From the NCBI GenBank assembly GCA_947372235.1, contig CANBSW010000008.1, positions 1 through 51,833 on the forward strand: a stretch of DNA of 51,833 nt, in the 5' to 3' direction. The notes beneath the pieces were generated by a model that saw only the letters and a list, made by a program, of their open reading frames with translations, ran no database searches and was not told the origin of the DNA. The position numbers and the translations under genes were made by a program. This document shows, piece by piece, positions 5,484 through 13,679 of the stretch. The stretch comes from Chitinophagaceae bacterium (GTDB taxonomy: Bacteria > Bacteroidota > Bacteroidia > Chitinophagales > Chitinophagaceae). The number at the start of each line of letters is the position of its first letter. Position 1 is the stretch's first letter.

Positions 5484-7952
5484 TTATTGACTGTCGCCTG
5501 ATTTTACACGGCTGGCTTCTTCATTGGCTCCACCCCTTTTTCTTTGAACATTTCCTACTTTACCCTTACTGAAACGGTACGTGAATGAAACATTCACTAC
5601 GCGTGATTCACCAAACTGTTGAAAGTGTGCATCAATATTGCTGTACTTGGTTTCTCCTTTTACTTTCTGGGTAAATAATGCATCACGGACACTTAATCTA
5701 AGCGATCCTTTATTTTTTAAAACCTGTTTGCTCAATCCCAGGTTCATCATTCCAAATCCTTTGATACGGAAGATCCCTTCCACACCTTCCGTTCTGTAAA
5801 AACCACTCACTTCTGCACCCCAGCCTTTATTGAATTTGAACTGCTCCATAATATTGGTCATACCGGTAGTGGCTCCAATCGTTACAGCATCTCCATTTAC
5901 AATTCCTTTGAATTCGTTATTGTAAACATTCACATAAATATTGCTGGTCCACCATTTGGTTAATGGGAAGAACGCATTCACTGAAACCCCATACTGGCGC
6001 TGGTTTGCAATATTGGTTTTCTTGATAAAACTTTCATTTTTTACTGTATTCTGTTCCAGTACATCCTGAATAATATCTGTTGTTTTTGTATAATTTAAAG
6101 TAGTGGTCAGGAAATTATTATAGGTATGTGTTAACTCGATATTATGACTGAACTGAGGCTGCAGATTTGGATTTCCCTGCTGATACGTATACCTGTCTAA
6201 GAAAGTAACAAACGGATTCAGGTCTGCATAATCCGGGCGACTGATTCTTTTGCCATAATTCAACACATAGGTATTCTTTGCGTTAGGTTGGTATTGCAAA
6301 TAAGCAGTAGGAAACAATTGCACATAATCTCTTTTAAATAAAATAGAAGTTGTGATCTGGTTCCCGTTTGAATGAGTATGCTCCAAACGTAATCCAAACT
6401 GACCACTTATTTTTTTGCTGATGGGCCTGCTGTAATTCACATATGCTGCATTGATATTTTCATCATATACAAAATGATTGCTTCTGTTAAAATCATGTAT
6501 GATGGTATTGTTTCTAAGACTGTCATAAGCTGCATTATTATCCGTTTTTACAAAACTTGATTTAAAGCCAGCTTCAAATCTTGCACCTTTTTTTAATGGT
6601 TTCAGATAATCTACTTTAATGCTATAGATTGAAATATCCTGTGGCAGATTTCCCAATAAAGTATCTCTTCTTGATCCGGGAAGTATGGCACCATTGGCAT
6701 CAAAATAACCGTTGGTAACTGTTTGTCCATTACTTGATTTGTAATTGATATAATCCAGATCAGCCGTAATTTCAGAACCGGTTGTATCCAATAATTGACG
6801 GATGTTAAAATTGGTGCTGAAGTTTTTCCAGGTCTGGTTATTTACAGATGCAGCACGGGTTTGGCTAAGCAATAAATAATTAGGATCCGAAATATTAATG
6901 GTTCCCATACTCGAAAACTCACTGTTACTGTTACTTCCATTCACCACCACACCCAGGGTTGTTTTTTTAGAAACAAAATAATCCAACCCAATCTTGCCGC
7001 TCAATGGTTCATCGTTATTCCGGAGATTATTTTGTTGATCAAAATTCGATTTTACATCTTTAGAAACCGCATCAATAAACTTACGCTGAATACTTAAGGT
7101 CTGGTATCTTTCACGATAGGCATAACTGGCGTTTCCGAAAATATTCACCTTACCGGTTCTGTAATTCATATTCAGACTTTCATTGGTTTTCGGATATACA
7201 CCCTGTCCATAACCAATGGTAGCACTTCCATTATAACCCACCTGTTTGTTCTTTTTCGTTTTGATATTGATGATACCCGAATTTCCGGCCGCATCATATT
7301 TTGCCGGAGGATTTGTCATGATCTCCAGCTGGTCCAACTGGCTGCTTTGCATATTACGCAGCATATTGGCCAGATCCTGCCCGGATAAATAGGTTGGTCT
7401 TCCATCTACAAATACCTGTACACCGGCTTTCCCTTTCAAACTGATATTACCATCTTTGTCAACGGTAATTCCCGGTGATTTTTCCAGCACTTCCAAAGCA
7501 TTGCTTCCTGTATTGGATACAGATGCTTCTACGTTTACTACGGTACGGTCAATTTTTTGCTCGATCAATGGTTTTTGTGAAACCACGGTAACCGCACTCA
7601 ATTCCTTACTGGCAGCTTTTAACTCAATGCTGTTATTAGTATAGTTTGGAGAAGATGCAGAGATCTCAAAAGCAGATCCATAATATTTAACATGGCCCAA
7701 AGACTGAACAGAAAGCAGGTATTTACCAGATTTCACATTCTCGATCTCAAACTGACCAGATTTATCCGAAACCGCCAGTTTTACTACAGAAGAATCTTTG
7801 GCTCTTAATAAACCCACGGAAGCAGATTCAACAGGTTTTTGGGCATCTTTAACAAGACCGTTCACTTTTCCTGTTACTGCTGTTTGAGCCTGACTAACAA
7901 AAGAAAAGGAAATAACTCCCAGTGCAGTTAGTAATGCTGTAATTTTTTTCAT
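5484..7952 (-). CDS. Outer membrane beta-barrel protein, TonB-receptor-like
   Basis: 822 residues from the ATG at 7952; a more upstream TTG is rejected because MKKITALLTALGVISFSFVS is a clear signal peptide. After it come a carboxypeptidase-regulatory-like domain (about 25-95, VNGLVKDAQKPVESASVGL), a plug domain (about 120-230, VLEKSPGITVDKDGNISLKG, VFVDGRP and GIINIKTKK) and a long beta barrel rich in aromatic strands. This is the outer-membrane-beta-barrel-family-3 group common in Bacteroidota. The C-terminus is unusual in having a basic tail after the last strand (FTYRFSKGK then about 25 charged residues). The ligand is unknown. The dyad at 8006-8044 probably controls it, and it is a one-gene unit. 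Confidence 0.9.
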   Translation of the reverse strand: MKKITALLTALGVISFSFVSQAQTAVTGKVNGLVKDAQKPVESASVGLLRAKDSSVVKLAVSDKSGQFEIENVKSGKYLLSVQSLGHVKYYGSAFEISASSPNYTNNSIELKAASKELSAVTVVSQKPLIEQKIDRTVVNVEASVSNTGSNALEVLEKSPGITVDKDGNISLKGKAGVQVFVDGRPTYLSGQDLANMLRNMQSSQLDQLEIMTNPPAKYDAAGNSGIINIKTKKNKQVGYNGSATIGYGQGVYPKTNESLNMNYRTGKVNIFGNASYAYRERYQTLSIQRKFIDAVSKDVKSNFDQQNNLRNNDEPLSGKIGLDYFVSKKTTLGVVVNGSNSNSEFSSMGTINISDPNYLLLSQTRAASVNNQTWKNFSTNFNIRQLLDTTGSEITADLDYINYKSSNGQTVTNGYFDANGAILPGSRRDTLLGNLPQDISIYSIKVDYLKPLKKGARFEAGFKSSFVKTDNNAAYDSLRNNTIIHDFNRSNHFVYDENINAAYVNYSRPISKKISGQFGLRLEHTHSNGNQITTSILFKRDYVQLFPTAYLQYQPNAKNTYVLNYGKRISRPDYADLNPFVTFLDRYTYQQGNPNLQPQFSHNIELTHTYNNFLTTTLNYTKTTDIIQDVLEQNTVKNESFIKKTNIANQRQYGVSVNAFFPLTKWWTSNIYVNVYNNEFKGIVNGDAVTIGATTGMTNIMEQFKFNKGWGAEVSGFYRTEGVEGIFRIKGFGMMNLGLSKQVLKNKGSLRLSVRDALFTQKVKGETKYSNIDAHFQQFGESRVVNVSFTYRFSKGKVGNVQRKRGGANEEASRVKSGDSQ

Positions 7953-8005
7953 TTTTATAAAATTAATGTTGGTTTTAATAGTTCCAGTTGTCACTGATTA
8001 CAGGT

Positions 8006-8044
8006 CAAAACTATGTACTGTGTTTTGCATAGTACATAGTTTTG
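8006..8044. promoter_or_regulatory. Perfect 14-bp dyad, operator overlapping a promoter element
   Basis: CAAAACTATGTACT (8006-8019) and its exact reverse complement (8031-8044) are separated by 11 bases. The left arm read on the minus strand contains TAGTTTTG, which fits the TAnnTTTG -7 element, so a bound repressor would block the promoter of the outer membrane gene starting at 7952. The ATGTACT half-sites resemble PadR-type operators (ATGT...ACAT); that assignment is inference. Confidence 0.6.
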
Positions 8045-8154
8045 TATCTAACGGTAATTTGGCGGGATAAAAGGCAACCGTTTATCCAAAAAAACAGGAT
8101 GTAAAAATAAACATTACTTAATTTACTAACTTATAAGTAGAAGATAAACAACAA

Positions 8155-8181
8155 AAAAGCGACCATATTTAGGTCGCTTTT
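8155..8181 (-). terminator. Terminator after the TylF-like gene
   Basis: AAAAGCGACC and GGTCGCTTTT form a 10-bp perfect stem with a 7-base loop. A/T runs on both sides let it work in either direction; it lies 27 bases after the stop of the methyltransferase at 8209-8937. Confidence 0.85.
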
Positions 8182-8208
8182 GCGATTAGTTATGAACGGA
8201 GAAATGAA

Positions 8209-8937
8209 TTATTCAACCTCGAAAGCTACCTGATAAAAATTATTAACTGCAACAATAGGTTTCAATTTGATGTAAAAATTACCGGTAAACTCGATAAAAG
8301 CCTTGAATTCATGCATGGCAACAGAAAATTCATCAAACATAATAATGTCACCTTTTTTCAAAGTTGGGTATAATTGGCTCAGTGTAAAAATAGTAGCGGA
8401 ATAGAGATCAGCATCCATTAAAATCACTTTAGTAGCCGGGGAGGTCAAAATATCCCGCTGGCTTGCTACCAAACCCGGTAATGTGTCCTGAAAAAGCCCT
8501 TTGATATATTTTCCACGGGTATCATTCAATTCCGGAACATCAAAACGCATTGAACCCTTTTCATAAAAACTGCCCCATTTTTCGGGAAGCCCTTCAAAAG
8601 TGTCAAATCCAAAAAAATGTGAACTATTGTTTTTGCTATTCTCCAGCCACCAGTTAAAAGATGCTCCGGCAGCAACCCCAAACTCCAGGTAAACAATTTC
8701 TTTTTCCCGCAGTTGAAAGGTATCTACAACAAATGTATACAGCTGGTATCTTTTGTTATAATCTCTTCTTGGCGAATAATGATCACTTGAAATAAATTGG
8801 GTTTTATTTTTTCCGATCCATGCAATCAACTTATTGAAATAGGAAACAAAAAGAAAGAACCTTGTCAGAGGCTTAAAAATGTATGTTACAGGATAAAACA
8901 ATAAAAAATCCTTTAAAAAAATAACCAGACGTTTCAT
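8209..8937 (-). CDS. TylF/MycF-family O-methyltransferase
   Basis: 242 residues of a class I SAM-dependent, metal-dependent methyltransferase. The SAM loop is YLEFGVAAGASFNWW (about 88-102), followed by FFGFDTFEGLPEKW and the metal-binding LMDADLYSAT. These are the marks of the macrocin O-methyltransferase (TylF) family, which methylates sugars or phenolic groups; many bacterial members sit in surface polysaccharide loci. It is separate from the exopolysaccharide cluster 6 kb away and its substrate is unknown. A hydrophobic N-terminal stretch suggests membrane association. It lies 70 bases downstream of lgt on the same strand. Confidence 0.85.
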   Translation of the reverse strand: MKRLVIFLKDFLLFYPVTYIFKPLTRFFLFVSYFNKLIAWIGKNKTQFISSDHYSPRRDYNKRYQLYTFVVDTFQLREKEIVYLEFGVAAGASFNWWLENSKNNSSHFFGFDTFEGLPEKWGSFYEKGSMRFDVPELNDTRGKYIKGLFQDTLPGLVASQRDILTSPATKVILMDADLYSATIFTLSQLYPTLKKGDIIMFDEFSVAMHEFKAFIEFTGNFYIKLKPIVAVNNFYQVAFEVE

Positions 8938-9007
8938 TCTTAAAATTATAGTTCTTCAAAAAAATGTAAAGGAATCCCAAAAGACAAAATATTTTGCCAT
9001 CATAAGT

Positions 9008-10171
9008 TTATGAAAGTGTTTTCTCTTCTTTAGAAAACCATTGTTTCGACTTACTAAAAAATATCAACCCACCTACAAACAAAAGAAAGGAGATCAATTC
9101 TGCCTGTGTAGGTTGAAAAGGTAAGGATTCATACCTTGTATTCACCCTGATCTTTTCAATAAAGAATCTTTCAAGTCCATTTAGCATAAGGTAGATGCCA
9201 AAAAGCTGTCCTGGTACTTTTATCTTTTTTCTTAAAAACCAAAGTGCCAGAAAAAGTACAAAACAGATAATGATCTCATACAACGCTGTTGGATACACAG
9301 GTGCAGCGAGCTGGTTACAATAAGGCCCGGTGCAACCGCTGATGGGTATACCTTCGCCGATTACATTGTGAGGATATTGATAGGCCCATAACCAATCCGG
9401 TAACCAACTGAATGGTTTCGGGTTTCTGTTTACAATTCCCCAATCTCCGTCACCACTTACCTGACAACCGATCCTGCCTAATGAATACGCCAGCATCATT
9501 GTCGTTGCCATTGCATCCAGCAAATGAACAATTGTGATCTTTTTTCTTTTACAATATAAGATGATCGCAATTCCTGCACAAATCAATCCGCCATAATAAG
9601 TTAGTCCGCTAAAAGAGATCAGTGAGCCAACAGGATCCTTTACAAAATCATTCCAGTTCTCCAGGTTATGAAAAATTTTGGCTCCCAAAAAACCAAACAA
9701 AGCAGCGTAAATAACGATATCTCCTACCCTGTCTTGCGGCCAGATTCTGATAACCCGTGTTTCAGGTTTGTCTAATTTTTCTTTGTTCTTTTCCCACCAC
9801 TTTAATGTACCAAAGATCAATCCTACCAATAATCCTACCGGCAAGTTTCCTCTTGTGGAAAGTATGTATGATTGCGGATCATTTAATGCATCAGCAATTG
9901 TAAATGCTCCAATGATCTTATATCCAAATACAAAACCCAGTGCAAAGTTGATCAGTAATTCAGATAAACTTGCTTTGGCACCAATGGTGATGGTTTCTTC
10001 GGTATGAATGAATAATCCCTGTTGTTGTTTTCTTCTTAGTTCCAATGTGAGAACCCAGGCACAAATAATAAAGGCAACAGCTACAAAAAAACCGAATGAG
10101 TTTACCAGTTTTAATCCTGATAATTCAACACCAAAAATATCTTTGAAAACGAAGTATAAATTGGGATACAT
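9008..10171 (-). CDS. lgt: Prolipoprotein diacylglyceryl transferase
   Basis: 387 residues with about seven or more membrane segments. Lgt moves diacylglycerol from phosphatidylglycerol to the lipobox cysteine of prolipoproteins. The core motif reads LGRIGCQVSGDGDWG, the Bacteroidota variant of the GRxGNFxNxE signature, followed by YPTALYE and the C-terminal GLERFFIEKIRVN. The protein is longer than the about 290-residue proteobacterial enzyme because of extra N-terminal and loop sequence, as usual in this phylum. Start ATG at 10171. Confidence 0.95.
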   Translation of the reverse strand: MYPNLYFVFKDIFGVELSGLKLVNSFGFFVAVAFIICAWVLTLELRRKQQQGLFIHTEETITIGAKASLSELLINFALGFVFGYKIIGAFTIADALNDPQSYILSTRGNLPVGLLVGLIFGTLKWWEKNKEKLDKPETRVIRIWPQDRVGDIVIYAALFGFLGAKIFHNLENWNDFVKDPVGSLISFSGLTYYGGLICAGIAIILYCKRKKITIVHLLDAMATTMMLAYSLGRIGCQVSGDGDWGIVNRNPKPFSWLPDWLWAYQYPHNVIGEGIPISGCTGPYCNQLAAPVYPTALYEIIICFVLFLALWFLRKKIKVPGQLFGIYLMLNGLERFFIEKIRVNTRYESLPFQPTQAELISFLLFVGGLIFFSKSKQWFSKEEKTLS

Positions 10172-10279
10172 GTATGAACGTGGTTCTTATTAAAATAATC
10201 GCAGATTCTGTGCAATGTTACTCAGAAATAATGATACTTGAATTTTAGAGAAAGTTAAGCTTATCAGCATGCATTGACT

Positions 10280-10311
10280 AAAAAAATAAGGCTCCACATT
10301 TCGTGGAGCCT
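10280..10311 (-). terminator. Terminator after the bacilliredoxin gene
   Basis: Minus-strand AGGCTCCAC and GTGGAGCCT form a 9-bp perfect stem with a 5-base loop, followed by TATTTTTTT. It is 39 bases after the stop of the gene at 10351-10767. Confidence 0.9.
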
Positions 10312-10350
10312 ATACTTACTAACCCATCTATTAACAAAACTAAGTGAAAA

Positions 10351-10767
10351 TCAATTACAGAACTCATCAAAAACAGAAATTAAATGCTGGGCAATTACCT
10401 GTGCCGGGCGACCTTCTATTTGATGACGTTCAACAATACTTACCAGCTGGCCATCCTTAAAAAGGGCAATAGCCGGGGATGATGGCGGATAAGGCAATAA
10501 ATGGGTTCTAACCTGGTTTACGGCTTCAATATCAAAACCCGCAAAACTGGTGGTTAAGCGGTCGGGGCGGTTGGCAGCATTTTGTACTGCCATTAATACA
10601 CCTGGCCTGCAACTACCTGCTGCACAACCACATACGGAGTTTATAACAACTAAAGTGGTGCCTTTTTGAGAAAGGGTTTCATCCACTTCTTTGGCAGATA
10701 CAAGTTCATCAAAACCTCCATCTGTTAACTCTGCTTTCATCGGTAAAACGATCTCTGCTGGATACAT
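10351..10767 (-). CDS. BrxA/BrxB-family bacilliredoxin
   Basis: 138 residues of the YphP/YqiW family. The active site is C46-G-C48 in VCGCAAGSCRPG, with another cysteine at 53. These thioredoxin-fold proteins remove bacillithiol from mixed disulfides on proteins (de-bacillithiolation). The start MYPAEIVLPMKAEL and the ending SVFDEFCN fit the family in length and sequence. BshB1 in this window makes the cofactor. The start ATG at 10767 is supported by a strong Shine-Dalgarno GAGGAG, unusual for Bacteroidota. Whether it is the A or the B paralogue is not decided. Confidence 0.92.
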   Translation of the reverse strand: MYPAEIVLPMKAELTDGGFDELVSAKEVDETLSQKGTTLVVINSVCGCAAGSCRPGVLMAVQNAANRPDRLTTSFAGFDIEAVNQVRTHLLPYPPSSPAIALFKDGQLVSIVERHQIEGRPAQVIAQHLISVFDEFCN

Positions 10768-10775
10768 ATACTTAT

Positions 10776-10781
10776 CTCCTC
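10776..10781 (-). promoter_or_regulatory. Strong Shine-Dalgarno of the bacilliredoxin gene
   Basis: GAGGAG on the minus strand, 8 bases before the ATG at 10767. Most genes in this window have only A-rich sequence at this position, so this one may be highly translated. Confidence 0.6.
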
Positions 10782-10802
10782 TTTATTTAATGAATAAGAA
10801 CA

Positions 10803-10810
10803 CAAAAGTA
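10803..10810 (-). promoter_or_regulatory. -7 promoter element of the bacilliredoxin gene
   Basis: TACTTTTG on the minus strand, 35 bases upstream of the start codon, fits TAnnTTTG. No good upstream TTTG is seen, which would agree with an activator-dependent promoter using the dyad at 10845-10861. Confidence 0.5.
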
Positions 10811-10844
10811 ACGCAAAAGTTGAAACATTGATTAGAAGTAGATA

Positions 10845-10887
10845 AACGACATTATGTCGTTATTTATAAATTAACACAGACATTATG
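10845..10887. promoter_or_regulatory. Dyad with a repeated core between bacilliredoxin and hsp20
   Basis: AACGACATTATGTCGTT (10845-10861) is an 8-bp-arm dyad around one central base. Its core GACATTATG recurs at 10879-10887, 31 bases further on, about three helical turns. It lies in the divergent promoter region of the bacilliredoxin and Hsp20 genes and may bind a stress regulator shared by both; the regulator is unknown. Confidence 0.5.
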
Positions 10888-11006
10888 GCGCTTTTATGAT
10901 TAATGCAATGACATTTTGAAACAGAAATCTATATAAAATTGTGATGGTATGCCGTTTGAACAACGATTACCGTATTCAATTACTAAAAAAATAAAAAGAA
11001 CTAAGT

Positions 11007-11435
11007 ATGACACTCGTAAAAAACAACCCCGTTTATTTCGGCAATTTATTTGACGAATTATTTAACCAGTTTCCTGCAACCTGGGGTAAAGATGCCCAGA
11101 ATGGTTTCACATCGGTTCCTACCAATATTCATGAAACCAAAGATGGTTACCATGTTGAGATCAGTGCACCCGGACGAAACAGAGAAGACTTTAAAGTAAA
11201 TCTGGAAAATGGCTTATTGACCATCAGTTTTGAAAAGAAAGAAGAAACTGAAAATAAGGATCTTAAAACAATCCGGAAAGAGTTCAGTTTGAAAAGCTTT
11301 AAACGCAGCTTTAACCTGGATGAAAAGATCAACACTGCCGCAATTCAGGCAAAGTATGAGAATGGTGTATTAAAATTGTTCCTTCCTAAAAAAGAAGAAA
11401 CAGCGAATGCTCCACAGCAAATAGCTATCAATTAA
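11007..11435 (+). CDS. Hsp20-family small heat shock protein
   Basis: 142 residues. The alpha-crystallin domain runs from about 35 to 130: PTNIHETKDGYHVEISAPG, then EDFKVNLENGLLTISFEKK and the closing IQAKYENGVLKLFLPKK with the A-x-x-x-NGVL signature. It is an ATP-independent holdase that keeps unfolding proteins soluble. The N-terminal stretch NPVYFGNLFDELFNQFP is usual for Bacteroidota members. It is divergent from the bacilliredoxin gene, sharing a 239-base control region, and has its own terminator downstream. Confidence 0.95.
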   Translation: MTLVKNNPVYFGNLFDELFNQFPATWGKDAQNGFTSVPTNIHETKDGYHVEISAPGRNREDFKVNLENGLLTISFEKKEETENKDLKTIRKEFSLKSFKRSFNLDEKINTAAIQAKYENGVLKLFLPKKEETANAPQQIAIN

Positions 11436-11501
11436 ATAATAAGTGGTAAGTTTTAAGTAATAAGTGATAAAAACAACTTAAAACTTATTACTTAGATTAT
11501 C
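11433..11501. repeat. Inverted heptamer repeat starting at the hsp20 stop codon
   Basis: From the stop codon TAA (11433) on, 7-base units of consensus TAAGTnn follow in strict register at 11433, 11440, 11447, 11454 and 11461. The inverted arm at 11474-11501 has the same units on the minus strand. The best pairing is 11440-11460 with 11474-11494 (4 mismatches in 21), leaving a 13-base loop. Confidence 0.85.
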
Positions 11502-11526
11502 ACTCAAAAAATAATACTGTTTCATA

Positions 11527-11545
11527 GCCTACCTGTTCGGTAGGC
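11527..11545. repeat. Short hairpin downstream of hsp20
   Basis: GCCTACC and GGTAGGC form a perfect 7-bp stem with loop TGTTC. No T-tract follows, so it is not a terminator by itself; it may stabilise the 3' end of the hsp20 message. Confidence 0.5.
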
Positions 11546-11567
11546 AAGCAGTTGGTTTTGGTTTACG

Positions 11568-11599
11568 CCCTGTGTTTCTACACGGGGTTTCTTTTTTTA
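11568..11599 (+). terminator. Terminator of hsp20
   Basis: CCCTGTG and CACGGGG form a 7-bp stem (one G-T pair) with a 6-base loop, followed by TTTCTTTTTTT. Confidence 0.85.
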
Positions 11600-11662
11600 T
11601 AAAAATAATTGCAACAGGGTAATATTTTCATACAATTGCCTACTCATATAAAAAGTCAATCC

Positions 11663-12523
11663 ATGTTCAAACGGTTTCGTATACTTTTTTTACTGGTGAT
11701 CAGCGGGTTTTCTGCTTTTTCCCAGCCTGATAGCTCCTCATTGTTATGGGAGATCAGTGGTAATGGATTGAAGCAACCCTCCTATCTGTTTGGCACTTTT
11801 CATATCATGTGTAAGGGTGATTTTGCTGTTACCGGGATTCTGGAAGCCAGGCTTAAACAAAGTTCTCAGTTTTATGGGGAATTGAAAATGGACGATCCCG
11901 GTATGCAGATGAAACTGATGTCGAAAATGATGATGACCGGACAAACACTGCAAACATTGATTCCGGAGCCTGAGTTTAGCAAAATGAATAGCCGCTTTCA
12001 AGCTATTACAGGAATGCCTTTGTCCATGTTTAATAATTTTAAACCCTTTATGGCATTGAGTATGCTGGCTATTAAGAGTACAACCTGCAATGAAACTGTT
12101 CAGCCTGAAACAGAATTGATGACGGTTGCCAAACAAAATAAGATCCCTATGCTTGGGCTGGAAACAATCGATGATCAGATGAATGCGATTGATAAGGAGC
12201 CGCTGGATTCTCAAATTAATTCACTCAAAAAACTGGTCTCGAATTTTGACAGTGCTAAAAATGAAATGTTGCAACTGAGTGCTGTATATATGAAGAGAAA
12301 TGTAGACTCCCTGTATGCTTTCATGAAAAACACGGGGATCTCGGATGATTTTGAAACCAATATGCTGGATGATAGAAATAAAAGATGGATCCCTGTTATG
12401 CAGAAAGCCATGGAAGTCAAATCAACTTTCTTTGCAGTTGGTGCCGGACATTTAGGTGGTAATGAAGGAGTGATCAGTTTATTGCGAAAACAAGGGTACC
12501 GCTTAACCCCGGTAAAATTCTAA
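11663..12523 (+). CDS. TraB/GumN-family secreted protein
   Basis: 286 residues from the ATG at 11663; an earlier TTG is rejected because MFKRFRILFLLVISGFSAFS is a signal peptide. The family marks are the N-terminal GTFH (44-47) and the C-terminal AVGAGHLGG with His263, which form the paired glycine-histidine motifs of the TraB/PrgY/GumN fold, thought to be a metalloprotease-like domain. Function in bacteria is not settled, although some members sit in polysaccharide loci. It is followed after 9 bases by the ECF sigma factor gene and is probably in one operon with it. Confidence 0.85.
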   Translation: MFKRFRILFLLVISGFSAFSQPDSSSLLWEISGNGLKQPSYLFGTFHIMCKGDFAVTGILEARLKQSSQFYGELKMDDPGMQMKLMSKMMMTGQTLQTLIPEPEFSKMNSRFQAITGMPLSMFNNFKPFMALSMLAIKSTTCNETVQPETELMTVAKQNKIPMLGLETIDDQMNAIDKEPLDSQINSLKKLVSNFDSAKNEMLQLSAVYMKRNVDSLYAFMKNTGISDDFETNMLDDRNKRWIPVMQKAMEVKSTFFAVGAGHLGGNEGVISLLRKQGYRLTPVKF

Positions 12524-12532
12524 ATTAACTGC

Positions 12533-13030
12533 ATGGCATCAGAAAAGGAATTCGTCTCATTATTGAACCAGCATCAGAAAATTATATACAAGGTTTGTAA
12601 CCTGTATATGGATTCTCATGCGGATCGGGAAGACCTTTTTCAGGAGATCACATTGCAGGCATGGAAGGCCTATGAGAATTTCAGGGGTGATGCAAAATTT
12701 TCTACCTGGTTGTATCGGGTGGCACTGAATACCGCCATTACTTATTTCAGAAAGGAGAAAAGGAAACCTGCTATTTTTTCTACAGATACAGTACCTGATC
12801 AAACTGAGGAAACATACGACCCTATTGAAGAGCAGGTAAAAGCTATGTATACAGCGATCGGCAATTTATCAAAGATCGATAAGGCTATTGTGATGTTGTA
12901 TTTAGAAGATTACAGTTATATAGAAATAGGCGAAATGATGGGTATCACCGCCAATAATGTAGCAGTTAAAATGAACCGGATCAAAATAAAACTGAAAGAA
13001 GATACCCAACAACAATCAGCAAATTTTTAA
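12533..13030 (+). CDS. ECF-type RNA polymerase sigma factor
   Basis: 165 residues. Region 2 is DREDLFQEITLQAWKAYENF followed by FSTWLYRVALNTAITYFRKEKRK; region 4 is LSKIDKAIVMLYLEDYSYIEIGEMMGITANNVAVKMNRIK. The spacing is that of an extracytoplasmic-function sigma factor without regions 1 and 3. It starts 9 bases after the TraB-like gene and is followed after 12 bases by a membrane protein gene that may hold it inactive. The target promoters are unknown. Confidence 0.93.
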   Translation: MASEKEFVSLLNQHQKIIYKVCNLYMDSHADREDLFQEITLQAWKAYENFRGDAKFSTWLYRVALNTAITYFRKEKRKPAIFSTDTVPDQTEETYDPIEEQVKAMYTAIGNLSKIDKAIVMLYLEDYSYIEIGEMMGITANNVAVKMNRIKIKLKEDTQQQSANF

Positions 13031-13042
13031 AAGAGATTGATC

Positions 13043-13678
13043 ATGGAATTAGACGAACTGAAATCACAACTAAAGCATAAACTGGCTACCGATCATACCG
13101 GCAGGTCTGAAGAAGATATTGCCATATTACTTACTAAAAAAACAAATTCGGTAATTGCCAAACTGAAGCGCAGTTTACGTATAGAGATTATTAGCTGTAT
13201 CTTAATTACCCTTGTATTTGCCTTTATAGGGTTAACCAGTAAAACTTTTGCTTTTAGAATCTATTTTTCTGTTTTCACAATTGTATCCATTGCTTTTTTA
13301 ATACCCATGTTCTACTTATTTAAACGAACTGCAACATTGGGTGGCACTGCGTTTCCAATTAAAAGTAATTTGCAGACCATTGTTACCATTATAGAGGAAT
13401 TTATTAAACGCTATTTTCAATTCACAATGGCGTTGCTTCCGGTTTGTTTCCTATTTGCCTTATTGTTAGGCTATCATGATAAAGAACCGAATCAACATAT
13501 AGATTCATTAGCCAAAAGCCTTTTTTCATCTTTATGGCAAGTCATCTTATTCATTGCAGTATATTGTATACTGCTAAGCGTGGGTATTTATTATTTTACA
13601 AAATGGTATCTGAAGAAACTATACGGTAAATATGTTTCGCAGTTAAAAGAATGCATAAGAGAACTAACTGAAGAGTAG
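13043..13678 (+). CDS. Membrane protein next to the ECF sigma factor
   Basis: 211 residues from the ATG at 13043. A cytoplasmic N-terminal part of about 45 residues is followed by four hydrophobic segments (about 50-68, 73-90, 128-148 and 165-190) and a charged C-terminus. I do not recognise a named family: there is no zinc-finger HxxxCxxC of classical anti-sigma factors and no FecR domain. Position directly after a sigma gene makes an anti-sigma or sensing role plausible. Its stop is one base from the stop of the convergent gene at 13680-14135. Confidence 0.75.
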   Translation: MELDELKSQLKHKLATDHTGRSEEDIAILLTKKTNSVIAKLKRSLRIEIISCILITLVFAFIGLTSKTFAFRIYFSVFTIVSIAFLIPMFYLFKRTATLGGTAFPIKSNLQTIVTIIEEFIKRYFQFTMALLPVCFLFALLLGYHDKEPNQHIDSLAKSLFSSLWQVILFIAVYCILLSVGIYYFTKWYLKKLYGKYVSQLKECIRELTEE

Positions 13679-13679
13679 T

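Noticed and set aside
5375..5572. 65-codon plus-strand frame
   Set aside because: Overlaps the terminator region and the C-terminus of the outer membrane gene in antisense; no features.
11433..11501. Repeat arrays as a CRISPR
   Set aside because: Units are 7 or 8 bases, contiguous, without spacers, and there are no cas genes.
11744..12214. 156-codon minus-strand frame
   Set aside because: Shadow of the TraB/GumN gene, low-complexity His/Gln-rich translation.
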